A stretch of DNA of 64,000 nucleotides. Source: Mya arenaria. Its lineage: Eukaryota > Mollusca > Bivalvia > Myida > Myidae. Shown here piece after piece: positions 1-11,705 of the stretch. The stretch lies in NCBI RefSeq assembly GCF_026914265.1, contig NC_069134.1:68069594-68133593 (forward strand), in the 5' to 3' direction. Below the pieces are notes generated by a model. It did no database searches. It worked only from the letters and a program-made list of their open reading frames with translations, and was not told the origin of the DNA. Numbering within the stretch: the stretch's first letter is position 1; every line of letters starts with the position of its first letter. The position numbers and the translations under genes were made by a program.

Positions 1-2782
1 ATGACTGCAATAGCGTTGGTAGTGATAATGTTCACCATGAAACAGGATTAGCCATGAATGATATTGACAATGCACTGTCTGATTCTAACAGTTCCAAAAA
101 GCATTGCTTAAGTCCAGCTTCATCACAGAAAAAGGAAACTTGTAAGAGATCAAAATGTGAAGAAACAAGTTCACCAAATGAAAAAGAGCTTTCTACCTTG
201 AAAAGAAAACAGTTGGATGATCTGGCCATTACTTCAGGAACTAACAAAAGGCAGAAAGTTCCTGACACTTATGAAAACACGGAAAGGGGCACTGACACAA
301 TTGATAAACACACACCAAAAGAAGAAAATATTGCCTTGGACAAAAGTGATAATGTTCGTGACAAATTTGATTCTATTAAGGTAGCCAATGGCAATAATAC
401 TTTAAGTACTGATGACATATATCAAGGTAAAGAGAATTTATCTGATGACAATGAAAACATTTCAGATGAATATTTACCAACCAAGGAAAATACCGAAAAA
501 GTTAAGAAAGAAATAAACCAATGTACTGAATCTTGTCATGAAATATGTTTGGAACTTGAAGAAGGGAATGCACAAGACAGTAAACTCTTGAATGAAGTAG
601 TAGCTGTTCCTATGTTTGAGAATTACAAAAACACAGATTCATTGAGTCATGATGTTCCATGTATACAATTGAATGATGGAGCAGTGGAGAACTTGAGCCT
701 TGGAAAGAGTGTAAAAGACAGGTCTGAAGCAGATACCAAAATAGTCTTGAAAGATGAATCTGCAAATTTAGATGATACAGAGTATGAACTTTTTGAAAAG
801 TACAGCATGGCAAAGTTGACACAGACAGCAGGAAATATGTCTGGTTTGGAAATAGACGAAAACATCACACAGAGTAACCTGCAACAGGAAGATAGCCAAT
901 GTGAAGTTATTGAAAGTTGTGACTTAGATGATGTTAAGTTAGAAAGGTCAAATTTATCTCAGATTGTTCCCACTACAATTGTGAGTATGGAAATAGCAGC
1001 TGAAACTGAAGTTCAAAGTACAAAGCAGAGTACTAGAATATCTCAAAGCTTAGAATCCTATTCAGTAGATGGAAATAGTAAAGGCACATTTGAAACTGAT
1101 CCATCAGATGAAAGTGAACCTATTGGTATTAAAAATGCTACAGAAGTACAAACAATGCCAATTTTGTGCAAAGTGATAAGTCAAGTAGGTGAAAACCAGG
1201 AGGAGAGAATCAATGTTAATGAAGTTATTGTACCAGTCCCTGATAACCAAGGTGAAGCAATACTGCTATTAGAATGTGGTTTCATATCTGCATCTCAAGT
1301 ATTGTCTCAAAGCAGCGAGAACAGTGGAAGTACTGGATTTGTTGTGAATGCTTCAGGATTGTCTCAGAATGATTCAAGTCAATCATCACTGGAGTATGTT
1401 GCAGTAGAGAAAGCTTCAGAGGAGGATGGCCTTGTTAAAGGCTGTTTAATTGAGTCTTCAGTAGAAGGAGTTTATATTGAAGCACCAGTGAGGGAATTCA
1501 GAAAACAAGATGCAGAGGAAGGAGAAGAAACTATTAAACCTGGTGATGGTGCTGAGAAAGGTGAAAAGGACCATGATATTGGTAGGTGATTTCATGACAG
1601 CAACCTGCAAAAATTGACATTAAGCACAGTTTAAAACAATAATATCTGTTTGTTTCCTGCAGTGGCATTAAAAGAAAATCTTTTAATTTTATTTACAAAT
1701 ATTTTGGTTGTCCTTGGTTGAAATAAATTGTATTGAACATATTTCAGGCCAACTTGACCATTACATAGATCAGGCAGTGGACCAGCTGGTTCCAGATGAC
1801 CATGTGACGCCTGAAGCTGTTGGTACAGATATCGATGAAGAACACTCCATTTATTCCAGCTCTTGTGGTAGGTGATGATTAAAGAAGACAGCAGTATAGA
1901 CACAAAATTAAATTTATTTTGATTAAACAGTCATGTATCCAAAATACCTTTGTGTTTATTTTCTGCATTGCCATATAGTTTAATTGTTTATAACTACTTG
2001 GTTCTTGAACATTCTGAATGTTATTTTAATACAAATTAAAGATTGTCAATGGGATCAGTCTGGAAAGAAAATGAAAGGAAACTTGCAAACTTAAGGTTAT
2101 ATATTTTACAATAACTGTCAGTATTTGTGAATTTGGTTATTCTTGCAAACACTATGATCATGTTGTACTTGATTAGTCGAGAAGAAAGTGAAGGTGTATG
2201 CGTGTGATGCAGATATCTGCGATGACGCTGACCAGCCATTGTGCTCTCCTCTAGAACAGACTGGTAATTAAAAAAATAAGAAATCTGGAGAAATTAACAG
2301 CTGTTTGTCTAATGATATACATTCAACATCTGTACCAATAGTATATACTGTTCTTGTTATCTTATAATATTACAAATGAAGAAAAGTTTATACTTCTAAA
2401 TCATCCATACTAAGATATAGAAATGAAGGAATTAATATAATTTTGTGTAATCTATTGAATTGATATGTCCAGTTTATGCTTATTAGTGAATACTTAATAT
2501 ATAGCATAAAATACCTGAAAATAAATTCAATCATGGTGCTTCAAATGTATTTACTCCTCAGTGAAACCACCAAAGACACAAGAAGGCTGTTTCAACTGGA
2601 AATACACACTGTCATGTGACATGAGCCCAGACACTGCGCCCGTGCCTCCCCTCCCAAACGAGGACAACATGCTGCAAGTGCCGCCCTTTAAGACCTGCGC
2701 CAAACCTCTACGTGTGGGGCTCTCACGACGACAACCTGTCAACAGTCTACATAAACTTAACATCAAGAGGGTCTACCCATAG
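1..2782 (+). CDS. 3' part of a RAD51-interacting-motif protein (RAD51AP1/RAD51AP2-like), four exons
   Basis: Seen: an open frame runs from the left edge (the Met at 54 is internal; the frame is open upstream of it) to 1581, followed by exons 1748-1867, 2177-2263 and 2562-2782 ending in TAG. All introns are GT-AG and all junctions are phase 1, so the frame joins cleanly. The first exon gives over 500 residues rich in Glu, Asp, Ser, Lys and Asn with no globular look, and a basic KRSKCEE/KRKQLDD stretch near the start. The last exon ends with KPLRVGLSRRQPVNSLHK followed by a short basic tail. Known: a C-terminal LRxGLSR...K-LH motif is the RAD51-binding element of RAD51AP1 and RAD51AP2, proteins that stimulate RAD51/DMC1 strand exchange in the nucleus. 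Inference: a recombination accessory factor. The long disordered body resembles RAD51AP2 more than the shorter RAD51AP1. The 5' end lies outside the window. The motif call rests on memory, not a search. Confidence 0.6.
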
Positions 2783-3210
2783 AAGATAATTGTTGTGTTT
2801 GGTGATATCAGTTACTATTGAAACATTAACAATTAATACAGGAACATTAGACTTTCTTCTGCAAGCCTGAGGTTGTTGTTACTTTGAAATGAAACATCTA
2901 ATTTCATTCTAAATGAAAACTTCCTCCCAATTTATATGTGAAAATATTTTCAGAATTTATGATTATGGAGGTGGTTCTAATTCATAAGATCATAATTGGG
3001 TAAAGTCATGGAAGAATAGTTATTTCCTACTTATGAATACAATTCCTCATTGACTTCCATCAAATGAACATTACAATTTGACATTATAATCTGTCTTTGG
3101 ACAAAGTTTTTACTTTTTAATTAAAAAAGTTAAATTGAAAAATGATCAAACTTAAAGAAAATGATATGTTTTGTAATCATGCATCTTGATGCTAAACCAC
3201 TTGTATTATG

Positions 3211-3216
3211 AATAAA
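3211..3216 (+). promoter_or_regulatory. Candidate poly(A) signal AATAAA of the RAD51-interacting gene
   Basis: AATAAA lies about 430 bases after the stop codon. A near-copy of the surrounding 75 bases (about 3290-3350) carries another AATAAA, and a further one is at 4686-4691, so the true 3' end cannot be fixed from sequence alone. Confidence 0.35.
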
Positions 3217-3739
3217 ACACAATTCTTTGCATAATTTAATGCATCATTATAAATGAGTTCCCATAGCAACCAGTTATTAGAACTATTATTCTCAAATTAT
3301 GAATAAAATACAATTCTTCACATAATTTAATGCATAATGATTAAATGTGTTACGTTAGCAACTAGGCCTTCAATGGTACTAATTTATTCTTTTTGAGTTT
3401 ACAAACAAACATACGTACACAAGTAGTGATTCATTTTGAAATCTGCTTGAAGGCTCTCTTGGATTCACTAACTTCAAATTAATGGGTCCTATGCTGAGTT
3501 TTGTGCACAGATTACTTTAAAAATAGGCATCATGGGAAACAGTGAATCCACAGGAAAAGTATTGGACTTTGGATGGGCAGCAACATGAATCACTGCTCAT
3601 GCTGTTGGTATTCCATATATAAAACTAAACCATATTGACGAATTTCTCATTTGTGTGTTTTATGAAGGCGCATCTTAAAGATCAAGTTTGAGAAAACAAA
3701 TTAAACATGATATGATTTCAAGGCATTGAAATAATCATC

Positions 3740-3942
3740 TTCATGGCACACTACAGCAGCATTAAACGCTATGATCTCAAGGCATTGAAATAATCATCTT
3801 CATGGCACACTACAGCAGCATTAAACGCTATGGCACACTACAGCAGCATTAAACGCTATGGCACACTACAGCAGCATTAAACGCTATGGCACACTACAGC
3901 AGCATTAAACGCTATGGCACACTACAGCAGCATTAAACGCTG
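3740..3942. repeat. 28-bp tandem repeat, about six copies
   Basis: A 28-bp unit beginning TGGCACACTACAGCAGCATT recurs at about 3744, 3802, 3830, 3858, 3886 and 3914, nearly without differences. The first two copies sit in a 58-bp duplication that also includes the preceding CAAGGCATTGAAATAATC. It lies downstream of the RAD51-interacting gene, possibly in its 3' untranslated region. Confidence 0.9.
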
Positions 3943-4744
3943 ATCTCAAGGAATATAAATGCAGCTACACGTACAGCGACCAGTTCATGACATCAAAATA
4001 TGTTTTCAGTTGTTAAGTCTGCCTATCATGCCTTTTTGCTCATAATATTTCTAAATGTAATGATATTGGCTTGACATTTTAAGGAATGATTTTTTGAAAT
4101 AAAAACTGAAAACATAAATATGTATTTAAATTCAAAATTGGTATAAAAAATATTTTTAACCAAAGACAAGAAGTCTTGCATTGTGACCTATTTGTAGGTA
4201 ATCGTTTGTTTATTTGAAAGCTAGGGTTTTAAAAGATATTCTGTATTGAAGGAATAATCATACAACGGTTTATGTACTGACTTAATTATTATCTTAAACT
4301 GTTGGTGGGAACGTTCAAATTAACTTGAAACGTAAAGAAGCAATTAATTATCAACATAAAATAAAACAGTAAGTGTTGTAAGTACTTGTAACAGATAGCT
4401 GAAAGTTTTATCAACTGGAGATCATACACTTACATGCACTTCCTTATTTAATTTCATTTTCAAATAATAATAATCATTATCCATTTATGTTATAAAACTG
4501 GATTGTTGATTTTGTTTCTGCAAACAGAAAGCTGAATACATTGATGTGTTTTAAACTTTGTAAGAGTTATGCACTTGTTGACTATTTCTTTCCAATGGTT
4601 GTACTAATTACCTGTTCCTGAAATAGTGTGTTTGCATAATGTGATAGTGAGACTGTGATACAGCTGTTATATGTTCTACCTTGTTAATAAAATTTCGAAA
4701 ATTATTCATTTGTTTTCAATTGAAAGATATGGAGAGTGTTTAGA

Positions 4745-6340
4745 ATGTTGACGATTAGCCTAACTCATCCACCTCACAAAGCATCCCAGGTTATTACTCA
4801 CCGAATGCACGTACCTTACATAGAATCTTGGCTTTTTCCTCATCTAATGCACCTTACTCAAAAGAGGGTCCCAAGTTATTCCTCACCTAAAGCACCTTCT
4901 TCACAAAACGTCCCAGGCTGTTCCTGGGCGAATGCACCATACTCACAAAGCATCCCAAGTTATTCCTCACCTAAAACCCCTCTTCACACAGAGTCCCCGC
5001 TTATTCCTCACCTTTATGCACCTTCTTAACAAAGCATCCTAGGAATTTCCTCACCATATGAAGTGTCCCAGGTTATTCCACACCCAATGCACCTTTTTCA
5101 CACAATGTCCCAAGTTATTCCTCACCTAATGCACCTTTCTCACAAAGCATCCCAGGTTATTCCTCACCTAATGCACCTTCCTCACAAAGCATCCCATGTT
5201 ATTCCTCACCTTCTTCACACAGTGTCCCAGGTTATTCCTCACCTAATGTACCTTCTTCACACAGTGTCCCAGGTTATTCCTCACCTAATACACCTCCTTC
5301 AGAGTGTCCCAGGTTATTCCTCACCCCATTCACTATCCTCACAAATCGTCCTAGGGGAATTTCCTCACCTGATGCACCTTCCTTACAAAGTGTCCAAGGT
5401 TATTCCACACCTTATGCACCTTCTTCATAAAGCATCCTAGGAATTTCCTCACCTTATGCACCTTCCTTATGAAGTGTCCCAGGTTATTCCTCACCTAATG
5501 CACCTTCTTCACAAAGTGTCCCAGGTTACTCCTCGCCTAATGCACCTTCTTCACACAGCATCCCAGGTAATTCCTCACCTTATACACCTTCTTCACACAG
5601 AGTGCCAGGTTATTCCTCACCTAATGCACCTCCTTCAGAAAGTATCCAAGGTTATTCCTCACCCCATTCACCTTCCTCAAAAATCATCCTAGGAATTTCC
5701 TCACCTGATGCACCTTACTCAAAAATCATCCTAGGAATTTCCTCACCTGATGCACCTTCCTCACACAGCATCCCAGGTTATTCCTCACCTAATGTACCTT
5801 TCTTACAGAGCATTTCAGGTTATTCCTCACCTAATGCACCTTCCTTATAAAACATCCCAGGTTATTTCTCACCTAATGCACTTTCTTTACAAAGTGTCAC
5901 AGGTTATTCCTCACCTAATGCACCTTCCTTATAAAGTTTCCCAGGTTATTCCTCACCTAATGCACCTTCCTTATAAAGTTTCCCAGGTTATTCCTCACCT
6001 AATGCACCTTCATAACAAAGTGTACCAGGTTATTCCTCACCTTATGCACCTTTCTCACAAAGTCTACCAGATTATTCCTCACCTAATGCACCTTCCTCAC
6101 AAAGTGTACCAGGCAATTCCTCACCTAATGCACCTTCCTCACAAAGTGTACCAGGCAATTCCTCACCTTATGCACCTCTTCCACAAAGCATTCCAGGTTA
6201 TTCCTCACTTATGCACGTTCCTCACAAAGCTTACCAGGTTATTCCCCACTTATGCATGTTCCTCACAAAGCTTCCCAGGTTATTCCTAGCCTAGTGCACT
6301 TTCTGCCCCAATTCACCCCTCCTCACAAAGTGTCCCAGGT
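4745..6340. repeat. 42-bp minisatellite, first part of a 4.2-kb array
   Basis: About 37 diverged copies of a 42-bp unit with the core CCCAGGTTATTCCTCACCTA and a variable CCTTCCTCACAAAGTG part. The unit is 14 codons long, so the plus frames stay open for 80-180 residues (repeating MHLPHKVSQVIPHL); I regard these ORFs as by-products of the period rather than genes. It passes without a break into the next block. Confidence 0.9.
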
Positions 6341-6950
6341 TATTCCTGGCCTAACACACACTCCTTACAAAGCATCCCATGTTAGTCCAGGCTTTACGCA
6401 CCCTTTTTAAAGTAGAATCCCCTCACAAAGTGGCCAAAGTTATTTCTGGCTTAACAAATCCTCCTCAAAGCATCCCAGATTATTTCTGGTCTGACACACC
6501 CGCCTCTCTGGTTATTCCTGGCCTGACCCACCACCTCCAAAAGCATCCAGATTATTCCAGACTAAACGCATCCGCCTCTCAAAGCATCCCAGGTAATTCT
6601 TGGTCGAGGCAACCACCTTATAAGCATATCAGGTTATTCTTGGTCTAAGGCACCTGCCTTATAAAGCATCTTGGGTTATTCTTGGTCTAAGCACCCGCCT
6701 TATAAAGCATCTTAGGTTATTCTTGGTCTAGGCATCTGCCTTGTAAAGCATCTCAGGTTATTCTTCGTCTAAGCCACTATAAGCATCTCAGGTTATTCTT
6801 GGTCTAGGCACCCGCCTCATAAAGCATCTCATGTTATTCTTGGTCCAAGCCACTTAAAGCATCTGGGGTTATTCTTGATCTAAGCCACGTAAAGCATCTC
6901 AGGTTATTCTTAGTCTAAGCATCCAACGTATGGAGCATCCAAGGTTATTC
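6340..6950. repeat. Transitional minisatellite units
   Basis: Units of about 36-43 bases share GCATCTCAGGTTATTCTTGG with both neighbouring blocks but have their own CTAAGCACCCGCCTTATAAA half. Copies are more irregular in length than on either side. This looks like an intermediate stage of the same array. Confidence 0.8.
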
Positions 6951-8945
6951 TTGGCTAGCTTAACAAACTCTTCAATCAATGTGACCAAAGGTTATTCCTG
7001 GCCTTGCTCACATGTGTCAAAGTGTCAAAAGGTTATTCCTGGCCTAGCTAACATGTGTCAAAGTGTCCCAAGGTTATTCTTGGCCTTGCTCAAGTGTGTC
7101 AAAGTGTCCAAAGGTTATTCCTGGCCTAGCTCACATGTATCAAAGTGTCCCAAGGTAGTTCCTGGCCTAGCTCACATGTGTTCCAAGGTTATTCCTGGCC
7201 TAGCTCACATGTGTCCCAAGGTTATTCCTGGTCTAGCTCACATGTATCAGTGGCCCAAGGTTATTCCTGACCTAGCTCACATGTGTCTAAGTGTTCCAAG
7301 GTTATTCCTGGCCTAGCTCACATGTGTTAAAGTGTCCCAAGGGGATTCTTGACCTAGCTCACATGTGTTTAAGTGTTCCAAGGTTAGTCCTGACCTAACT
7401 CACATGTGTCAAAGTGTCCCAAAGTTATTCCTGGCCTAGCTAACATGTGTCAAAGTGTCCCAATGTTATTTCTGGCCTAGTTCACATGTGTCATAGTGTC
7501 CCAGGGTTATTCCTGACCCAACTCACATGTGTTAAAGTGTCCCAAGCTGATTCCTGGCCTAGCTAACATGTGTCAAAGTGTCCCAAGCTGATTCCTGGCC
7601 TAGCTAACATTGGTCAAAGTGTCCCAAGGTTATTCCTGGCCTAGCTCACGTGTCAAAAATTCCCAGGGTTATTCGTGGCCTAGCTAACATGTGTCAAAGG
7701 GTCCCAAGGTTATTCCTGGCCTAGGTCACATGTGTCAAAGTGTCCCAGGGTTATTCCTGGCCTAGCTAACATGTGTCAAAGTGTCCCAGGGTTATTCCTG
7801 GCCGAGCTCACATGTGTCAAAGTGTCCAAAGGTGATTCCTGGCCTAGCTAACATGTGTCAAAATGTCCCAAGGTTATTCCTGGCCTAGCTTACATATGTC
7901 AAAGTGTCCCAAGGTTATTCCTGGCCTAGCTCACATGTGTCTGATTGTTCCAAGTTTATTCCTGGCCTAGCTCACATGTGTTAAAGTGTCCCAAGGTGAT
8001 TCCTGGCCTAGCTCACATGTGTTTAAGTGTTCCATGGTGATTCCTGGCCGAGCTCACATTTGTCAAAGTGTCCCAGGGTTATTCCTGGCCTAGCTAACAA
8101 GTGTCAAAGTGTCCCAAGGATATTCCTGGTCGAGCTCACATGTGTCAAAGTGTCCCAAGGTGATTCCTGGTCTAGCTAACATTGGTCAAAGTGTCCCAAG
8201 GTTATTCCTGGCCTAGCTAACATGTATCAAAGTGTCCCAAGGTTATCCCTGGCCTCGCGCATATGTGTCTAAGTGCTCCAAGGTTATTCCAGGCCTAGCA
8301 TATGTGTTAGTGTCCCAAGGTTATTCCTGGCCTAGCTCACATGTATCAAAGTGTCCCAAGGTTATTCCTGGCCTATCTCACATGTATCAGTGTCCCAAGG
8401 TTATTCCTGGCCTAGCTCACATGTATCAGTGGCCCAAGGTTATTCCTGGCCTAGCTCACATGTGTCTTAGTGTTCCAAGGTTATTCCTGGTCTAGCTCAC
8501 ATGTGTTAAAGTGTCCCAAGGGGATTCTTGACCTAGCTCACATGTGTTTAAGTGTTTCAAGGTTATTCCTGGCCTAGCTAACATGTGTCAAAGTGTCCCA
8601 ATGTTATTTCTGGCCTAGTATACATGTGTCATAGTGTCCCTGGGTTATTCCTGACCCAACTCACATGTGTTAAAGTGTCCCAAGCTGTTTCTTAGCCTAG
8701 CTAACATGTGTCAGTGTCCCAAGGTGATTCCTGGTCTAGCTAACATTAGTCAAAGTGTCCCAAGGTTATTCCTGGCCTAGCTAACATGTGTCAAAGTGTC
8801 CCAGTGTTATTCCTGGCCTAGCTAGCATGTGTCAAAGTGTGCCAAGGTTATTCCTGGCCTAGCTATCATGTGTCAAAGTGTCTCAGGGTTATTTCTGGCT
8901 GAGCTCACATGTGTCAAAGATATCCAATGTTATTCCTCACATGTT
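6950..8945. repeat. 41-bp minisatellite, last part of the array
   Basis: Roughly 48 copies of a 41-bp unit with the core GTCCCAAGGTTATTCCTGGC followed by CTAGCTCACATGTGTCAAA. It keeps the (A)GGTTATTCCT core of the 42-bp units to the left, but the other half is replaced. The unit is not a multiple of three, so open frames are short. Copies are more uniform than in the left block. Confidence 0.9.
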
Positions 8946-10046
8946 TTAAATACAGCCCACCACAATGGTGTTGAACTACAAAGACAAGATCTGTTTACCT
9001 GAGTAAAATTTAATTACATCTTCCATCATTTGTAGCAGATTTGCATAAAAACGGATGTTTTATTAAACATGTCCTAAACAATAGGAGCAGCAGTTATGTT
9101 CATACTTTTTCACATTCCCTTAAAATGAGTGTGGTAAATATCAGAAACAATTAATTTGGGGTGGATTTATAACCAAATACTGCCTGGTACCTTATATGAT
9201 GGCATCCTGAATCTGAGACTCAAGGCTCAAAACTGCAAATCTCATTTTGTTGAACAATTGCTCTTATAAGAGAAGAAGTGGTAATACTTGCTGTATATGT
9301 CTACAACCAGGCATACATTTTTAATCGAGAATATTTATAAAAAGGTATTTTGAAAACATTTAAGAATTCACTTTCTGGGTCTCGACTGTGTTTCAATAAA
9401 GATCATAAGGTTTATAATTGTAAATTTGCAGGTGTTACCTCGTTGGCATAAATTGTGTTTCATTAAAAGTATGAGCAGCATCGCGCGTTTTGGGCCTTCT
9501 GACATATATTTGCTGTTATTATGTTTTAAGGTATTTGAATTAAATGAAATTTCAGGAAGTTATTCTGAAAAATTCATAATGATATCACTTAAATTGTGTA
9601 AGATACATGTTGTCATGTGAGACCATGTATTGTGCATTTTGAATACTAAATTTGACGTAATTCACATGAAGTCTTTACGAAAGCACATTATTCAAATGAC
9701 GTGCAAAATTAACGTATCAATATTACAACTAGCTTATAATTTTAATCATTTTCTTAACACAGACTCTTTAAGGAACATAAATTAAGTAAAACATTATGAT
9801 TCATTTTTGTATGTTAATACATTGTGCCGATTTAAACGCACACTATAAATGCACTCAAAATTAGTCGGGGCTGAAATTCAGGTTTGCTATGGAAACATGA
9901 GTAAACCTATGGTCATGAATCGTCGAGAAAATGATGCACCAATGACAAACCTTTAAAAGAAAAAGGTTTGGAAGAAATTGATAAACATAGAAAAAAATCA
10001 TTATTTGGGGCATTTTTTATTAATGATGATCTCATTTGTAATAACT
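8946..10046. other. AT-rich intergenic stretch, no gene seen
   Basis: It lies between the minisatellite and the 145-bp repeat element. No recognisable coding exon, RNA gene or repeat stands out; the only ORF above 60 codons (9426-9620) has no protein-like features. Confidence 0.5.
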
Positions 10047-11705
10047 AGAGCTGTCACAGGAGTGACGAATACCCCCAAATGCCGCCTGGACACAGGAATG
10101 GCAAACCATTCCTTTGAAAAGAGGCCATAACTCCAAGGTTACTGCACACTGCATCTTCTTTTATCATGCATGTATTGTTTTATTTAAATCTGTTGGGTAA
10201 TTTAGAAGTTACACTGCTGACAAGAAAAACTAGCCTTTCATGAGTTATCGTCCGGAAACCGTTTTTCTATTTTTAGTAACAGTGACCTTGACCTTGGCCC
10301 CACCAGCCCCAATATCGAACTTGACCTGTATCTTCTGATGTTACACCTGTGTACCAAAAATTGTTCAAATCTGTCTAGCCTTTCATGAGTTATCGTCCGT
10401 AAACCGTTTTTTCTATTTTTAGTAACAGTGACCTTGACCTTGGCCCCACCAGCCCCATATCGAACTTGACCTGTATCTTCTGATGTTACACCTGTGTACC
10501 AAAAATTGTTCAAATCTGTCAAGCCTTTCATGAGTTATCGTCCGTAAACCGTTTTTCTATTATTAGTAACAGTAACCTTGACCTTGGCCCCACCAGCCCC
10601 AATATCGAACTTGACCTATATCTTCTGATGTTACACCTGTGTACCAAACTGTATCTTCTGATGTTACACCTGTGTACCAAAAAGTGTTCAAATCTGTCTA
10701 GCCTTTCATGAGTTATCGTCCGGAAACTGTTTTTCTATTTTTAGTTACAGTGACCTTGACCTTGGCCCCACCAGCCCCATATCGAACTTGACCTGTATCT
10801 TCTGATGTTACACCTGTGTACCAAAAATTGTTCAAATCTGTCAAGCCTTTCATGAGTTATCGTCCGTAAACCGTTTTTCTATTATTAGTAACAGTAACCT
10901 TGACCTTGGCCCCACCAGCCCCAATATCGAACTTGACCTATATCTTCTGATGTTACACCTGTGTACCAAACTGTATCTTCTGATGTTACACCTGTGTACC
11001 AAAAAGTGTTCAAATCTGTCTAGCCTTTCATGAGTTATCGTCCGGAAACTGTTTTTCTATTTTTAGTTACAGTGACCTTGACCTTGGCCCCACCAGCCCC
11101 AATATTGAACTTGACCTGTATCTTCTGATGTTACACCTGTGAACCAAAAATTGTCCATATCTGTCAAGCCTTTCGTGAGTTATCATCCGGAAACCGTTTT
11201 TCTATTTTTAGTAACAGTGACCTTGACCTTGGCCCCACCAGCCCCAATATCGAACTTGACCTGTATCTTCTGATGTTACACCTGTGTACCAAAAATTGTT
11301 CAAATCTGTCAAGCCTTTCATGAGTTATCGTCCGGAAACCGTTTTTCTATTTTTAGTAACAGTGACCTTGGCCCAACCAGCCCCAATATCGAACTTGACC
11401 TGTATCTTCTGATGTAACACCTGTGTACCAAAAAAATTTCAAATCTGTCAAGCCTTTCATGAGTTATCGTCCGGAAACCGTTTTTGTATTTTTAGTAACA
11501 GTGACCTTGACCTTGGCCCAACCAGCCCCAATATCGAACTTGACCTGTATCTTCTGATGTTACACCTGTGTACCAAAAAATTTTCAAATCTGTCTAGCCT
11601 TTCATGAGTTATCGTCCAGAAACCATGAAAACCGACAGACCGACCGACCGACCGACAAGCTCACTCCTATATACCCCCACAAACTTCGTTTGTGGGGTCA
11701 TAATT
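10047..11705. mobile_element. Non-autonomous element built of about 145-bp tandem repeats with a terminal hairpin
   Basis: Starts with GAGCTGTCACAG, continues with a single lead segment, then about nine or ten copies of a 145-bp unit (CCTTTCATGAGTTATCGTCC ... CTTGACCTGTATCTTCTGAT), then a short (GACC)n run. It ends in a perfect 10-bp stem with a 3-base loop at 11675-11697 (CCCCACAAAC/GTTTGTGGGG). A sub-repeat around 10630-10680 and its copy near 10970 show that a two-unit block was duplicated. Known: bivalve pearl elements, later grouped with Helentron-derived elements, have a core of 150-170 bp repeats, a tetranucleotide run and a 3' hairpin. Assignment to that group is inference. Confidence 0.65.

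Noticed and set aside
4736..8495. Plus-strand ORFs of 78-179 codons with VIPHLMHLPHK-type repeats
   Set aside because: They follow from the 42-bp and 41-bp minisatellite units; copies have stops at random points and no exon borders.
9426..9620. A 64-codon plus-strand ORF
   Set aside because: AT-rich composition, no similarity recognised and no splice context.
10238..10531. A 97-codon minus-strand ORF
   Set aside because: It spans two units of the 145-bp repeat and does not persist in the other units.
10047..11705. CRISPR array
   Set aside because: The repeats are 145 bases, directly adjacent without unique spacers, and this is a eukaryotic genome.
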